Source: an uncultured Kiritimatiellota bacterium (lineage in GTDB: Bacteria; Verrucomicrobiota; Kiritimatiellia; RFP12; UBA1067). Taken from it: a stretch of DNA of 64,000 bases. Under the pieces are notes generated by a model. It had not been told where the DNA came from, ran no database searches, and worked only from the letters and a program-made list of their open reading frames with translations. This document shows, piece after piece, positions 39,447 through 47,423 of this stretch. Every line of letters starts with the position of its first letter. Positions within the stretch are counted from its first letter, which is position 1. Both the position numbers and the translations under genes were made by a program. The DNA lies in NCBI GenBank assembly GCA_934635045.1, contig CAKTZA010000006.1:1-64000 (forward strand), written 5' to 3'.

Positions 39447-41525
39447 TCAGTCATTGGTCTCGGTCAGCTGAACGTTCGCCACGACGTCCGGCTTCTGCGC
39501 CGCATCGACCGTCACGTTCGCGAGGCGGACGTTCCGCACCGGCAGGTCCGGGTCGCCGACCATGTTCACGCGGCGTTTCGCCTTCCGGCCGTGGACGTTG
39601 CGGATGTCGATGTCGCGGATCACGGTCGCGCGGTTCTCGTAGTCCGGGAAGTCCGCCCACTGGTAGAGCGTGTCGACCGACAGGCACACGAGATCCTGCC
39701 GCACGTTCCCGACCGTCACGCCTTCGACGGAAATGCCCTCGACCGTGCCGCCGCGCCGACGGTTCGTCTTGATGAAAATGGCGCGAATGACGTCGCGGCC
39801 GCGGCAGTTGACGAGGCGGACGTTCCTCACGCCGCCGGAGATCTCGCTGCCGATGCCGAGGAGCGTGTGCGCATCGACGATCTCGCAGTCGCGCACGAAG
39901 ACGTCCTCCGTCGGCGTCGCGAGCCGCCAGGCGTCGCGGTTGCGCCCCGACTTGATCACGATGCCGTCGTCGCCCTGGTCGAAGCGGCAGTTCTCGACGA
40001 TGACGCTGCGGCTCATCTCGATGTCGATGCCGTCGTTGTTGCGCCCGTGGGCGGAAACGTCGAGGTTGCGCACGGCGGCATCCTCGCACAGGTAGAGGTG
40101 CAGCGTCCAGAACGGCGCGTTGCGCACCTTGAAGCCCTCCCACGTCACGCCCTTGCAGCGGTTGAACTGGACGAGCTGCGGCCGCGTGTGCGCATCCTTC
40201 CGTTTCCAGATTTCGCGCTTCTCGACGGGGCAGTCCGTCGCGCCCCACGTGTAGAGCTGAAGCCGCGCGGCCCTGACGCCGGCGTCTCTCGGCTGATCCC
40301 ACGCCGTCTTCCAGAACGAGTCCTTCCATTCGCCCGCATAGCCGCGCAGCGTGCCCGAACCGGAGATCGCGACGTTCGTGCAGGCGTAGGCGTAGACGAG
40401 CGGCGAGTAGTTCCAGCACTCCAGCCCCTCCCACGTCGTGTGGACGGCCGGCAGATAGTCGGCCGGATCCTGCGAGAAGACGACTTCCGAGCCTTCGGCG
40501 AGGCGCAGCTCGCAGTTCGACCGGAAGTGGATCGGGCCCGAATGCCATGTCCCCTTCGGCACGACGACGCGGCCGCCGCCCGCCTTCTCGCACGCCGCCA
40601 TCGCGCGCGCGAACGCGACCGTGCACTTGGCGCCGTCCGGCGTCGCGCCGAATTCGGTGATCGGGAAGTCGCGGCTCTTGAAGAGCTGCGCGACCGCGAG
40701 GCCACGTGCCCGCACGTCGTCGAGAAAGAGCTTCGCGAACGCCGCCGCGCCCGTCTGGATCGGATGCGTCGTGTCCTTCGCCGGCTCGCCGTCCTTGCCG
40801 CGCGCCATGCCCGTCGAGACCACGAAGAGCTTGTGCGCCGCCTCGCGCCCGAGACTCTCCATCAGGCCGCGCGTCAGCGCGCTCATGTCCACGAAGTCGC
40901 ACGCGAGCTCGTCGGACAGCTCGCGCATCGCGTCGCGGTAGCTCCGCAGGCACACGCCGTCGCTCCTGTGCTCGACGTCGACGAGCCTCCTGCCCTCCGC
41001 GTCGAACGTCGCACGGCAGATCGGCGAGAGGAGAATCGGCGCCGCGCCCTTCGCGCGGACGTCCTTCACCCAGCCGCGCACGATCTCGCGGAAGAGCCCC
41101 TTCGGATCGGCCCAGCGATTCTCCCGGTAGAAGCCGGTCGAGCGCTTCTGGTCGTTGTGGCCGAACTGGATCGCGACGAAGTCTCCCGGCTGCACGGCGG
41201 CGAGAAGCCTCTCCCACTGGCCCGACGCGGCGAAGCTCTTCGTCGAGGCGCCGCTCCTGGCGTAGTTCGCGACGTGGCAGCCCGTCTTCATCGCCTTCTG
41301 GAGCTGCGTGCCCCAGCTGTAATAGGGCGCGCGGATGCGCCCGCCGAGGCTGTACCCGTTGTCGTCGAGCGTCGAGTCGCCCGCGAAGAAGAGCGTCGTC
41401 GCCGACGCGCCGAGCGTCAGCCCGAAGAACACGGCGGCTGTCGCCAGACACCGCAGACCGTCCACTGAAAGGCCTTTCGTCATGTAGCCCCACCCGTAGG
41501 CCCTGCACACGTACTTCTTGCTCAT
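39447..41525 (-). CDS. Secreted CE12 esterase-GH28 pectinase fusion
   Basis: A 692-residue exported protein with two enzyme domains. Residues about 45-290 are an SGNH esterase of the rhamnogalacturonan acetylesterase (CE12) type: F-F-A-G-D-S-T-L-D (Ser), G-H-N-D (Asn), and D-T-T-H-P-I (His). Residues about 300-690 are a GH28 polygalacturonase-type beta-helix: N-N-D-G-I-D-I-E, G-D-D-G-I-V-I-K-S-G and A-I-F-I-K-T. Joining a deacetylase to a pectin hydrolase would let one protein strip acetyl groups and cut the backbone. A start at MTKGLSVDG (14 codons in) is possible. The upstream gene is a clan-A glycosidase. Confidence 0.87.
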   Translation of the reverse strand: MSKKYVCRAYGWGYMTKGLSVDGLRCLATAAVFFGLTLGASATTLFFAGDSTLDDNGYSLGGRIRAPYYSWGTQLQKAMKTGCHVANYARSGASTKSFAASGQWERLLAAVQPGDFVAIQFGHNDQKRSTGFYRENRWADPKGLFREIVRGWVKDVRAKGAAPILLSPICRATFDAEGRRLVDVEHRSDGVCLRSYRDAMRELSDELACDFVDMSALTRGLMESLGREAAHKLFVVSTGMARGKDGEPAKDTTHPIQTGAAAFAKLFLDDVRARGLAVAQLFKSRDFPITEFGATPDGAKCTVAFARAMAACEKAGGGRVVVPKGTWHSGPIHFRSNCELRLAEGSEVVFSQDPADYLPAVHTTWEGLECWNYSPLVYAYACTNVAISGSGTLRGYAGEWKDSFWKTAWDQPRDAGVRAARLQLYTWGATDCPVEKREIWKRKDAHTRPQLVQFNRCKGVTWEGFKVRNAPFWTLHLYLCEDAAVRNLDVSAHGRNNDGIDIEMSRSVIVENCRFDQGDDGIVIKSGRNRDAWRLATPTEDVFVRDCEIVDAHTLLGIGSEISGGVRNVRLVNCRGRDVIRAIFIKTNRRRGGTVEGISVEGVTVGNVRQDLVCLSVDTLYQWADFPDYENRATVIRDIDIRNVHGRKAKRRVNMVGDPDLPVRNVRLANVTVDAAQKPDVVANVQLTETND

Positions 41526-41569
41526 GATATACCTCGCTTTCGGATTTGATCGTTCGCCCGCCCCGTCGT

Positions 41570-44260
41570 TCAGGGGGCGAGCAGGTTCAGGTTGGGGTCG
41601 CTCGCGTCCTGCCCTTCCTGCGCGGCGGACGAGGCCGTATCCGCTTCACGCGGCGAGGCGCGCAGCGCCCGCGCAAGCTCAGCCGCCGGCAGACGCGACA
41701 CGCAGTAGACCGGGAACAGCGAAAGCCGGATGCCGTCCGCCGGCTCGCGCACGCCGCCCATCATGTCGTGCCAGCGCGCGGACGCGAGCGGCGCGGCGGG
41801 ACGCAGCGTGCGCGGCGCGCCGTTCCACTGCCAAATCGCGGCCACGCGCGTCTCACCGCCGTCGAAGACGTAGCACTTCACGCCCGTGCCGAGATCCGGC
41901 TCGGCCACGCTCGGCGCCTCGCCCAGCAGGTCGGCGCACGCGCGGAAGGCGTAGAGCGCGGGCTTCGGCAGATCCTCGAAGCCGTTGTCGCCGTTGCCGA
42001 GCGCCGTCAGGTTCCAGTCCACGCCGGGGCGTCCCGTCGCGAACATGAAATGCGAATAGTGGTCAAGCCCCTTCGCCCACGCGATGATCATGTTCCGCAG
42101 GTCGATGTGCGCCTGGTTGAGCGCGAACCGGTCGGCCGGACCGGGCAGCGGATGGTTCGGACTGCACGCGCCGGCCTCCGTCTGCGCCCATCCCGCGACG
42201 CCCGCCGCGCGCGCGGCCTTCAGCCCCCGTTCAAGCGTCCGCCCGTAGTCGGGACAGTCCGGGTTCGCGTTGTAGGCGTGCTCGGTAATCAGATCGACAT
42301 GCGCGCCGCCGCCCGCGTCGAGGAACCGCTGGATGAACGCGAGATCCGTCGAACACGTGCACGGCCCCGCAAGGCGGACGTCGGGATGGCGTGCCTTCAG
42401 GAGCGGACGGAACTTCGAGACGAGCGCAACGTAGGTCTCGACAGTCGGGTCGTCGAATCGCGCGGGATCGGGGTTCTTCATCCGTCCGCCCCAGATGTTG
42501 AACTCGTTCAGGAACTCGTAGATGTCGATCTCGCCGCGATGCGCGTCGGCAAGGCGCAGCATCTCGTCAAACCACGGCATCGGGTCTTTCGGCACAAGCG
42601 TCTCGCCGCGCAACGGCCGGCCGTCCACGGTCGCGGGCGTGCCGAGCACCAGCAGGTTGCGGAGGCCGTTGTCGCGGAAGAGCTTCGAGTAGGCGTAGCC
42701 CGCGTCGAGATGCCAGCCGCGTCCGTTCGCCCAGAGCCGCGTCGTGCCGATGCCGAACTCCCTGAGGAAGCCGAGCGTCTGCTCAGGCGAGCCGAACATC
42801 ACGTTCACCGAAAGCCGCCGCGCGAGCCGCGTGCAGGGCGGCTGGACGCCGAACGTGACGCACGAGACTTCCGGCGCACCGTCGCCGGTCGCCGCCCGCG
42901 TCTCCCAGACCGCGTTCATCGGCCCTCGCCACGCGGACGGCGGCACGAGGCCGCCCGTCACGGCCTTCTCCTCGCCCGGTTCGAGCGTGACGGTCGCCGT
43001 GCGCCGCGCGTCCGTCGCCTCGTGCCCGTCCCACGCGAGAAGCTTGCGCGTGACGCGGTACGTGCAGGGCTTCTCGGACAGGTTGACGAGCCGAAATTCG
43101 GCCGTGACCTTCTCGCCGGGCCGGTAGATGCCCCGGTCGTTCCCCATGAGTCGCGCCGACGACGCGAATGCCGCCGGCGACGCCTCGCCGTCCTGGCGTC
43201 CGACGGTCGCGAAAGCGTCATCCACCCAGACCGTCACGTCGTCCGGCACGGCGATGCGCGGCACGGCGACCGGCACGCCCTTCTGCGCCAGCACGTCGCC
43301 ATAGCCGCCGATGCCGCCCGTGCGCGAGCCCCAGGACGGCACGGCGGCGACGACCTTCGTCCAGTTCGTCTCGACGGCGACGCGCCGGTCGTAGAGCACG
43401 CCGGACTGGATCAGCCAGCCCGCCGAGACCCACGCGCGCCGCGACGCCTTCGCCCAGAACGAGAAGACGGCGGGACGTCCCTGCACCCACGGCACGGGAT
43501 TGAAGTAGAACTCGCCCTCTTCGCCCTTCGCGCGGTGCAGGCGGAACGAATGCCATCCCGATCGGAAGACCCGGTCGTCGCGCGCGGGCTTCAGAAGCCC
43601 CGTCGCGACACGTCCCTTCATCTGCTCGATGACGCCGCCGCGCGTCCCGAACCGCAGCGACTGCTCGCCGACCGCGCTCGTCGCGTAGAAGCCGCGTTCC
43701 GCGCCGCCGTTCGCGAGGTAGTTGCGCCCCGGCTCGTAGGCGGCCATTGGATCGGGAGCCTCGAAAAGCGCGAAGTCGTGCAGGCGGTAGACGCCGGGCT
43801 CGCGCAGGACGTAGGTGAACATGAGATCCGTAATCCGCGTGTCCAGCGCGCGCGTGTGCTGCCAGACGGTCGGCTCGGTGCCGAGCGGCAGGGTCGCGGG
43901 CTTCCAGAAGTGCTTCTTCGGCTTCCCCTCGTCCGAGCGGTCGATCTGCCCTTCCAGGATACCGTATCCCTCGGACACGCCGTCCGCCGACGTCGTAAGC
44001 CGGTAGGTCATGTGCTTGCCGGCGTAGGCCGCGCGGTCGCCGAGCGGCACGCGGACCTTGACGACGGCGTTCGTCAGCGCATCAACCCGCACCGTGCAGA
44101 CGCCGTTCGAGACCGTACGCACATAGGTCGCCGCCGGCTTTTCGGGCCGTGCCTTGTCCGCCGCGCTCATCCAGCACCCGGCCTTCGACCAGTCGGCGTG
44201 GAATGCGGCGCTGCTGTGCAGCGAGAGGAAGACGGCAATCGAGAGAAGGAATGTTTTCAT
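41570..44260 (-). CDS. Secreted clan GH-A glycoside hydrolase (GH39/GH5-like)
   Basis: An 896-residue exported enzyme. The first 420 residues are beta-rich carbohydrate-binding-like domains (G-E-F-Y-F-N-P-V-P, F-S-F-W-A-K-A-S). A TIM barrel follows with acid/base motif Y-E-F-L-N-E-F-N-I-W-G-G and nucleophile candidate W-A-Q-T-E-A-G-A, an arrangement typical of clan A. Barrel context (H-Y-S-H-F-M-F-A-T-G) is closest to GH39-like proteins. A TAAAAT box ends 6 bases before the ATG. The pectinase gene follows 44 bases downstream, so both likely act on the same plant glycan. The exact family is uncertain. Confidence 0.75.
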   Translation of the reverse strand: MKTFLLSIAVFLSLHSSAAFHADWSKAGCWMSAADKARPEKPAATYVRTVSNGVCTVRVDALTNAVVKVRVPLGDRAAYAGKHMTYRLTTSADGVSEGYGILEGQIDRSDEGKPKKHFWKPATLPLGTEPTVWQHTRALDTRITDLMFTYVLREPGVYRLHDFALFEAPDPMAAYEPGRNYLANGGAERGFYATSAVGEQSLRFGTRGGVIEQMKGRVATGLLKPARDDRVFRSGWHSFRLHRAKGEEGEFYFNPVPWVQGRPAVFSFWAKASRRAWVSAGWLIQSGVLYDRRVAVETNWTKVVAAVPSWGSRTGGIGGYGDVLAQKGVPVAVPRIAVPDDVTVWVDDAFATVGRQDGEASPAAFASSARLMGNDRGIYRPGEKVTAEFRLVNLSEKPCTYRVTRKLLAWDGHEATDARRTATVTLEPGEEKAVTGGLVPPSAWRGPMNAVWETRAATGDGAPEVSCVTFGVQPPCTRLARRLSVNVMFGSPEQTLGFLREFGIGTTRLWANGRGWHLDAGYAYSKLFRDNGLRNLLVLGTPATVDGRPLRGETLVPKDPMPWFDEMLRLADAHRGEIDIYEFLNEFNIWGGRMKNPDPARFDDPTVETYVALVSKFRPLLKARHPDVRLAGPCTCSTDLAFIQRFLDAGGGAHVDLITEHAYNANPDCPDYGRTLERGLKAARAAGVAGWAQTEAGACSPNHPLPGPADRFALNQAHIDLRNMIIAWAKGLDHYSHFMFATGRPGVDWNLTALGNGDNGFEDLPKPALYAFRACADLLGEAPSVAEPDLGTGVKCYVFDGGETRVAAIWQWNGAPRTLRPAAPLASARWHDMMGGVREPADGIRLSLFPVYCVSRLPAAELARALRASPREADTASSAAQEGQDASDPNLNLLAP

Positions 44261-44266
44261 GCAGAC

Positions 44267-44272
44267 ATTTTA
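44267..44272 (-). promoter_or_regulatory. -10-like box directly upstream of the clan-A glycosidase
   Basis: Minus strand GATATGGTAAAATGTCTGC runs into the ATG; TAAAAT (44272-44267) ends 6 bases before it. The divergent XylR gene at 44884 has the nearly identical ATATGGTAAACT before its ATG, so the shared element may be ATATGGTAAA. Confidence 0.4.
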
Positions 44273-44768
44273 CCATATCACGCGCGGCACGTGGGGCATC
44301 ACGCGAAATCTGCGAAAGGACAAAATGCGAAATGACGGTTTTTCCTGGCCCGGAGGAGCCTCCAGCTCGCCCGAACCGTCCTCCGAGGAATCGCCACCAT
44401 CGCCACACGTCAGTCAATCAAACGTGTCAAGCCATTCCCCTCGGCGAGATGCGTCTCTACAAGCGAAAATTCTGAGGCGATGGGCGATCCTCTCCGTCCT
44501 CTCGTGCGCCTGTCGGCTCCTCCGGGCCACGGGCGGCTTGCGCCGCCGCTTCGCGAGACTCTGAGACCTCTGCGGCTCTGCATGACAAAACCGAAGATGT
44601 GGCGTCGTACGCGCGGAGGGGCGGGAAGTGGCGCGAGTGAGGAGCGAGGGTTTGCAGGCGTCGGAGAGGTCTCGACCGCAGCCCGTGGTCTCGTCGAGGC
44701 ATGGCAGGCTGAAGCCGGCCGATTGTCTTCAACAAGAAGCGCAAACCCGAACGACGAGACCGAGCGAG

Positions 44769-44842
44769 CAGCTTCCCGCTTCGACGCGCGAACTGTCGGG
44801 CCGACGGGCCACAATACGAACAGCTTCCCGCTCCGACGCGCG
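44769..44842 (+). repeat. Paired 22-bp direct repeats upstream of the XylR gene
   Basis: CAGCTTCCCGCT followed by Y-CGACGCGCG occurs at 44769-44790 and 44821-44842 with one mismatch. The repeats are exactly 52 bp apart, about five helical turns, so they lie on the same DNA face. They end 29 bp before the -10 box of the XylR gene, which suits operator or activator sites. Confidence 0.6.
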
Positions 44843-44870
44843 CGTGCCGACGCGCAAGGCCCAAATATGG

Positions 44871-44876
44871 TAAACT
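44871..44876 (+). promoter_or_regulatory. -10-like box directly upstream of the XylR gene
   Basis: TAAACT, within ATATGGTAAACT, ends 7 bases before the ATG at 44884. No -35 match is evident. The layout is the same as for the divergent glycosidase gene. Confidence 0.4.
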
Positions 44877-44883
44877 ATGCGGC

Positions 44884-46038
44884 ATGAAGACCATCATCTG
44901 GTTCAGGGGCACGCACGGTGCCGCCAACTCCCGCATGATCGCGGGACTGTCGCGCGCCGCCAAGCGCAAGGGCTGGAGCCTGTCCGTCCTGTCGCGCCCG
45001 ACCGACGGGGAATCCATGAAGGAGATCATGGCCTTCTGGGACCCGGACGGCGTGATCACCGCCCTGCCGTTCGATGCGGCAGACTACGGGCGCGCGGCGG
45101 TCGTCATCATATCCGAACGCCCCAAGGGGTTCAAGGGCAACGTCTCCTTCATCACGCACGACAACGCCGCGACGGCGGAGGTCGTCGCCAAGGAACTCCT
45201 TTCGCTCGGCTATCCGCACTACGCCTTCGTCGGCGCGCGCACCGACGGCGAATCCTGGAGCGACGCGCGGGAACGCGAGTTCCGCCGCATCCTCGCCCTT
45301 CACGGACTGGACTGCACGACGTTCCGCCCGTCAGCGGAAGACCGCGCGAAAAGCCTCGCCTTCCAGCGGCGCCTGCGGCGGTTCCTCTCCGACCTGCCCA
45401 AGCCATGCGCGCTGTTCGCGGCACACGACCCGATCGGCGCCGAAGTCCTCGCCGCCGCGCACGCCTCCGGCATCGCCGTGCCCGGCGAACTGGCCGTCTG
45501 CTCGGTGGACGACGACGAGGAGATCTGCCTCAACACGGTGCCGACGCTCACGAGCGTCCACCCCGAATTCGAGCGCGCGGGCATGCTCGTCTGCCTGCGG
45601 CTCGCGGAGGTCTTCGCGGACAAGAGCCGCCGCGCGCCGCCGACCGACTACCGCATCGGCCCCGGCCCGCTCGTCCGGCGCACCTCGACGCGGCGCGAAG
45701 CCCTCACGGACGCACGGGTCTACAAGGCCCTCGAATTCATCAGCCGCGAAACGCCGCGCGGACTCGCCGCTGCCGAAGTCGCCGCACTCTTTCCCTGCTC
45801 GCCGCGCATGGCGCAGATCCGGTTCAAGAAGGCGACGGGCCAGACGATCCAGGAGGCGATTCTCGAAACACGCACGGAACTGGCGAAGCCCCTGCTCCAG
45901 AACGACAGACTGGCGCTGGACGCGCTCGCGAACCTCGCGGGCTGGAGCTCGGCGCGGCTTCTGCGCCTGCACTTCCTCAAGAAATTCGGCCTGACGCCCG
46001 GCGAATGGCGACGCCGCCACGCGCATCCGAAGTCGTGA
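44884..46038 (+). CDS. XylR-type AraC family transcriptional regulator
   Basis: A 384-residue regulator with a LacI-like sugar-sensing domain (residues about 1-260: A-V-V-I-I-S-E-R, F-I-T-H-D-N-A-A-T-A, P-C-A-L-F-A-A-H-D-P, A-V-C-S-V-D-D-D-E) and an AraC-type DNA-binding domain (about 280-380) ending L-H-F-L-K-K-F-G-L-T-P-G-E-W-R-R. It is divergent from the pectinase/glycosidase pair and so probably regulates it. The MATE exporter gene overlaps its end by 34 bases, which implies co-expression. The two direct repeats upstream may be its own sites. Confidence 0.85.
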   Translation: MKTIIWFRGTHGAANSRMIAGLSRAAKRKGWSLSVLSRPTDGESMKEIMAFWDPDGVITALPFDAADYGRAAVVIISERPKGFKGNVSFITHDNAATAEVVAKELLSLGYPHYAFVGARTDGESWSDAREREFRRILALHGLDCTTFRPSAEDRAKSLAFQRRLRRFLSDLPKPCALFAAHDPIGAEVLAAAHASGIAVPGELAVCSVDDDEEICLNTVPTLTSVHPEFERAGMLVCLRLAEVFADKSRRAPPTDYRIGPGPLVRRTSTRREALTDARVYKALEFISRETPRGLAAAEVAALFPCSPRMAQIRFKKATGQTIQEAILETRTELAKPLLQNDRLALDALANLAGWSSARLLRLHFLKKFGLTPGEWRRRHAHPKS

Positions 46039-47423
46039 GCCGCCTCGCCGACCTCGCGCGCCTCTCCCTGCCCGTCGCCGCCAGCACACTCGTGATCGCG
46101 GTGGGCGAAATCGCCGACCGCGCCTTTCTCGGCCGCTGGTCGGCGAACGCGCTCGCGGCGACTCTGCCCGGCGGCATGCTCGCGCGCGTCTTCACCGGTG
46201 TCCTCGTCGGAACCGTCGGCTACTCGGCCGCGCGCATCTCGCGCTTCACGGGCGTCCCCGCGACAGCTTCGCTCGCAAGCGACGCGAACGAGGCCGAGAA
46301 CTTGTCCCGTGCGCGCGGCGCAAGCGACGCGACCGACGCGGCGACGACCGCTTTCGCGCAGGGCCTCTGGCTGACGCTGTTCGCCGCGCCTGTCTTTCTC
46401 GTCGCCGCGCCCGTCGGCCTCGCCCTAATCGACGCCGCCGGACACGCCGAGGCGATTCGCGCGCACGAGCAGACCTACTACCTCTTCAATCTCGCGGGCG
46501 GTGCACTGGCGACGCTCGCTGCCGCGCTCGGCGCGTGGTTCGTCGGCTGCGGCCAGACGGGACGTGTCGCGACGGCGGCGCTCGTCGGCTGCGGCGTCAA
46601 CCTGCTCGCCGACCCACTGCTCATCTTCGGCCTCGGCTGGGGCGTCGCCGGGGCGGGCGCGGCGGCTGTGCTTGCGCAGACGACGACCTGCGGTGTGCTG
46701 GCCACCCTGCTTTGCCGCGACTTCCGGGCACACGGACGCACTGCCGCCGGATGCCTCCGCTTCCGCCGTGCCGAGGCCACGCGCCTCCTGCGCATGGGGC
46801 TGCCCGTCGGCCTCTCGTCGCTCGTCGGCAGCACGACCTTCACCGCGTTCGTCCTCGCGCTCGGCCGGCTGGACGCCGCCGCGCTCACCGTCGGCAACGC
46901 CTGCTTCGCGGTCAACAACTTCTTCTGCACCCTGCTCGCGGCCGTCGAGACGGCCATCATGATCCGCACGGGACGGGCCGTCGGCGAAAGCAACACAGAC
47001 GAGGCGCGGCGCATCTGTCGTACGGGATTCGCACTTGACGCCCTCCTGTTCGCCGTCTTCTTCGGTCTCGTCCTCATGTTCCCCGAATTTGCGTTGAACT
47101 CGTTTGTCAAAGACGACGACACGACCACCCGCGCCGCGTTCGCGGCGCAGGGTCGCGTCTTCCTGGCGATCCTCGCCGTCGCGGGCGTCTTTCGCGCGAC
47201 GCAAAGCGCGCTGACCGGCTTCCTGCGCGGCACGGGCGACACGCGGCGCATCTTCGTCGCGCAGGTCATCGCCTCGCTCCTCGTCTGGATGCCCCTCGTC
47301 GCCGGCACGCTCGCCGGAGGCCTCCCGCCCGCCGTGCTGTTCGCGACGTTCCCGCTTCAGCTCGCCGTCAACGCGGCGATTCTCGCCGCGCCCTACTCCT
47401 TCACGATGCCGAAAGCGTCGTAG
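46005..47423 (+). CDS. MATE-family efflux transporter
   Basis: A 472-residue membrane protein of the multidrug and toxic compound extrusion family with about 12 hydrophobic segments. Typical blocks are L-S-L-P-V-A-A-S-T-L near residue 21, A-L-A-A-T-L-P near 47, and L-T-G-F-L-R-G-T-G-D-T-R in the second half. It would export cationic or other small molecules using Na+ or H+ gradients. The start ATG 46005 lies inside the end of the XylR gene in another frame. Its last 31 bases overlap, antisense, the end of the SUMF1-phosphoesterase gene. Confidence 0.87.
   Translation: MATPPRASEVVSRLADLARLSLPVAASTLVIAVGEIADRAFLGRWSANALAATLPGGMLARVFTGVLVGTVGYSAARISRFTGVPATASLASDANEAENLSRARGASDATDAATTAFAQGLWLTLFAAPVFLVAAPVGLALIDAAGHAEAIRAHEQTYYLFNLAGGALATLAAALGAWFVGCGQTGRVATAALVGCGVNLLADPLLIFGLGWGVAGAGAAAVLAQTTTCGVLATLLCRDFRAHGRTAAGCLRFRRAEATRLLRMGLPVGLSSLVGSTTFTAFVLALGRLDAAALTVGNACFAVNNFFCTLLAAVETAIMIRTGRAVGESNTDEARRICRTGFALDALLFAVFFGLVLMFPEFALNSFVKDDDTTTRAAFAAQGRVFLAILAVAGVFRATQSALTGFLRGTGDTRRIFVAQVIASLLVWMPLVAGTLAGGLPPAVLFATFPLQLAVNAAILAAPYSFTMPKAS

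Larger units (their letters stand above)
44261..44883. other. 623-bp divergent intergenic region
   Basis: This lies between the minus-strand glycosidase and the plus-strand XylR gene. It holds the two promoter-like boxes at its ends, TGCGAAA repeats near 44310-44330, a 6-bp hairpin GGCGGC-TTGC-GCCGCC near 44530, and two 22-bp direct repeats at 44769-44790 and 44821-44842. No coding sequence with family features was found; open frames here lack ribosome-binding sites and recognisable domains. A small RNA or a decayed gene cannot be excluded. Confidence 0.5.

Noticed and set aside
44457..45059. A minus-strand gene in the 44.3-44.9 kb gap
   Set aside because: The frame extends into the XylR gene on the other strand and reads as low-complexity Arg/Ser-rich sequence without a recognisable domain.
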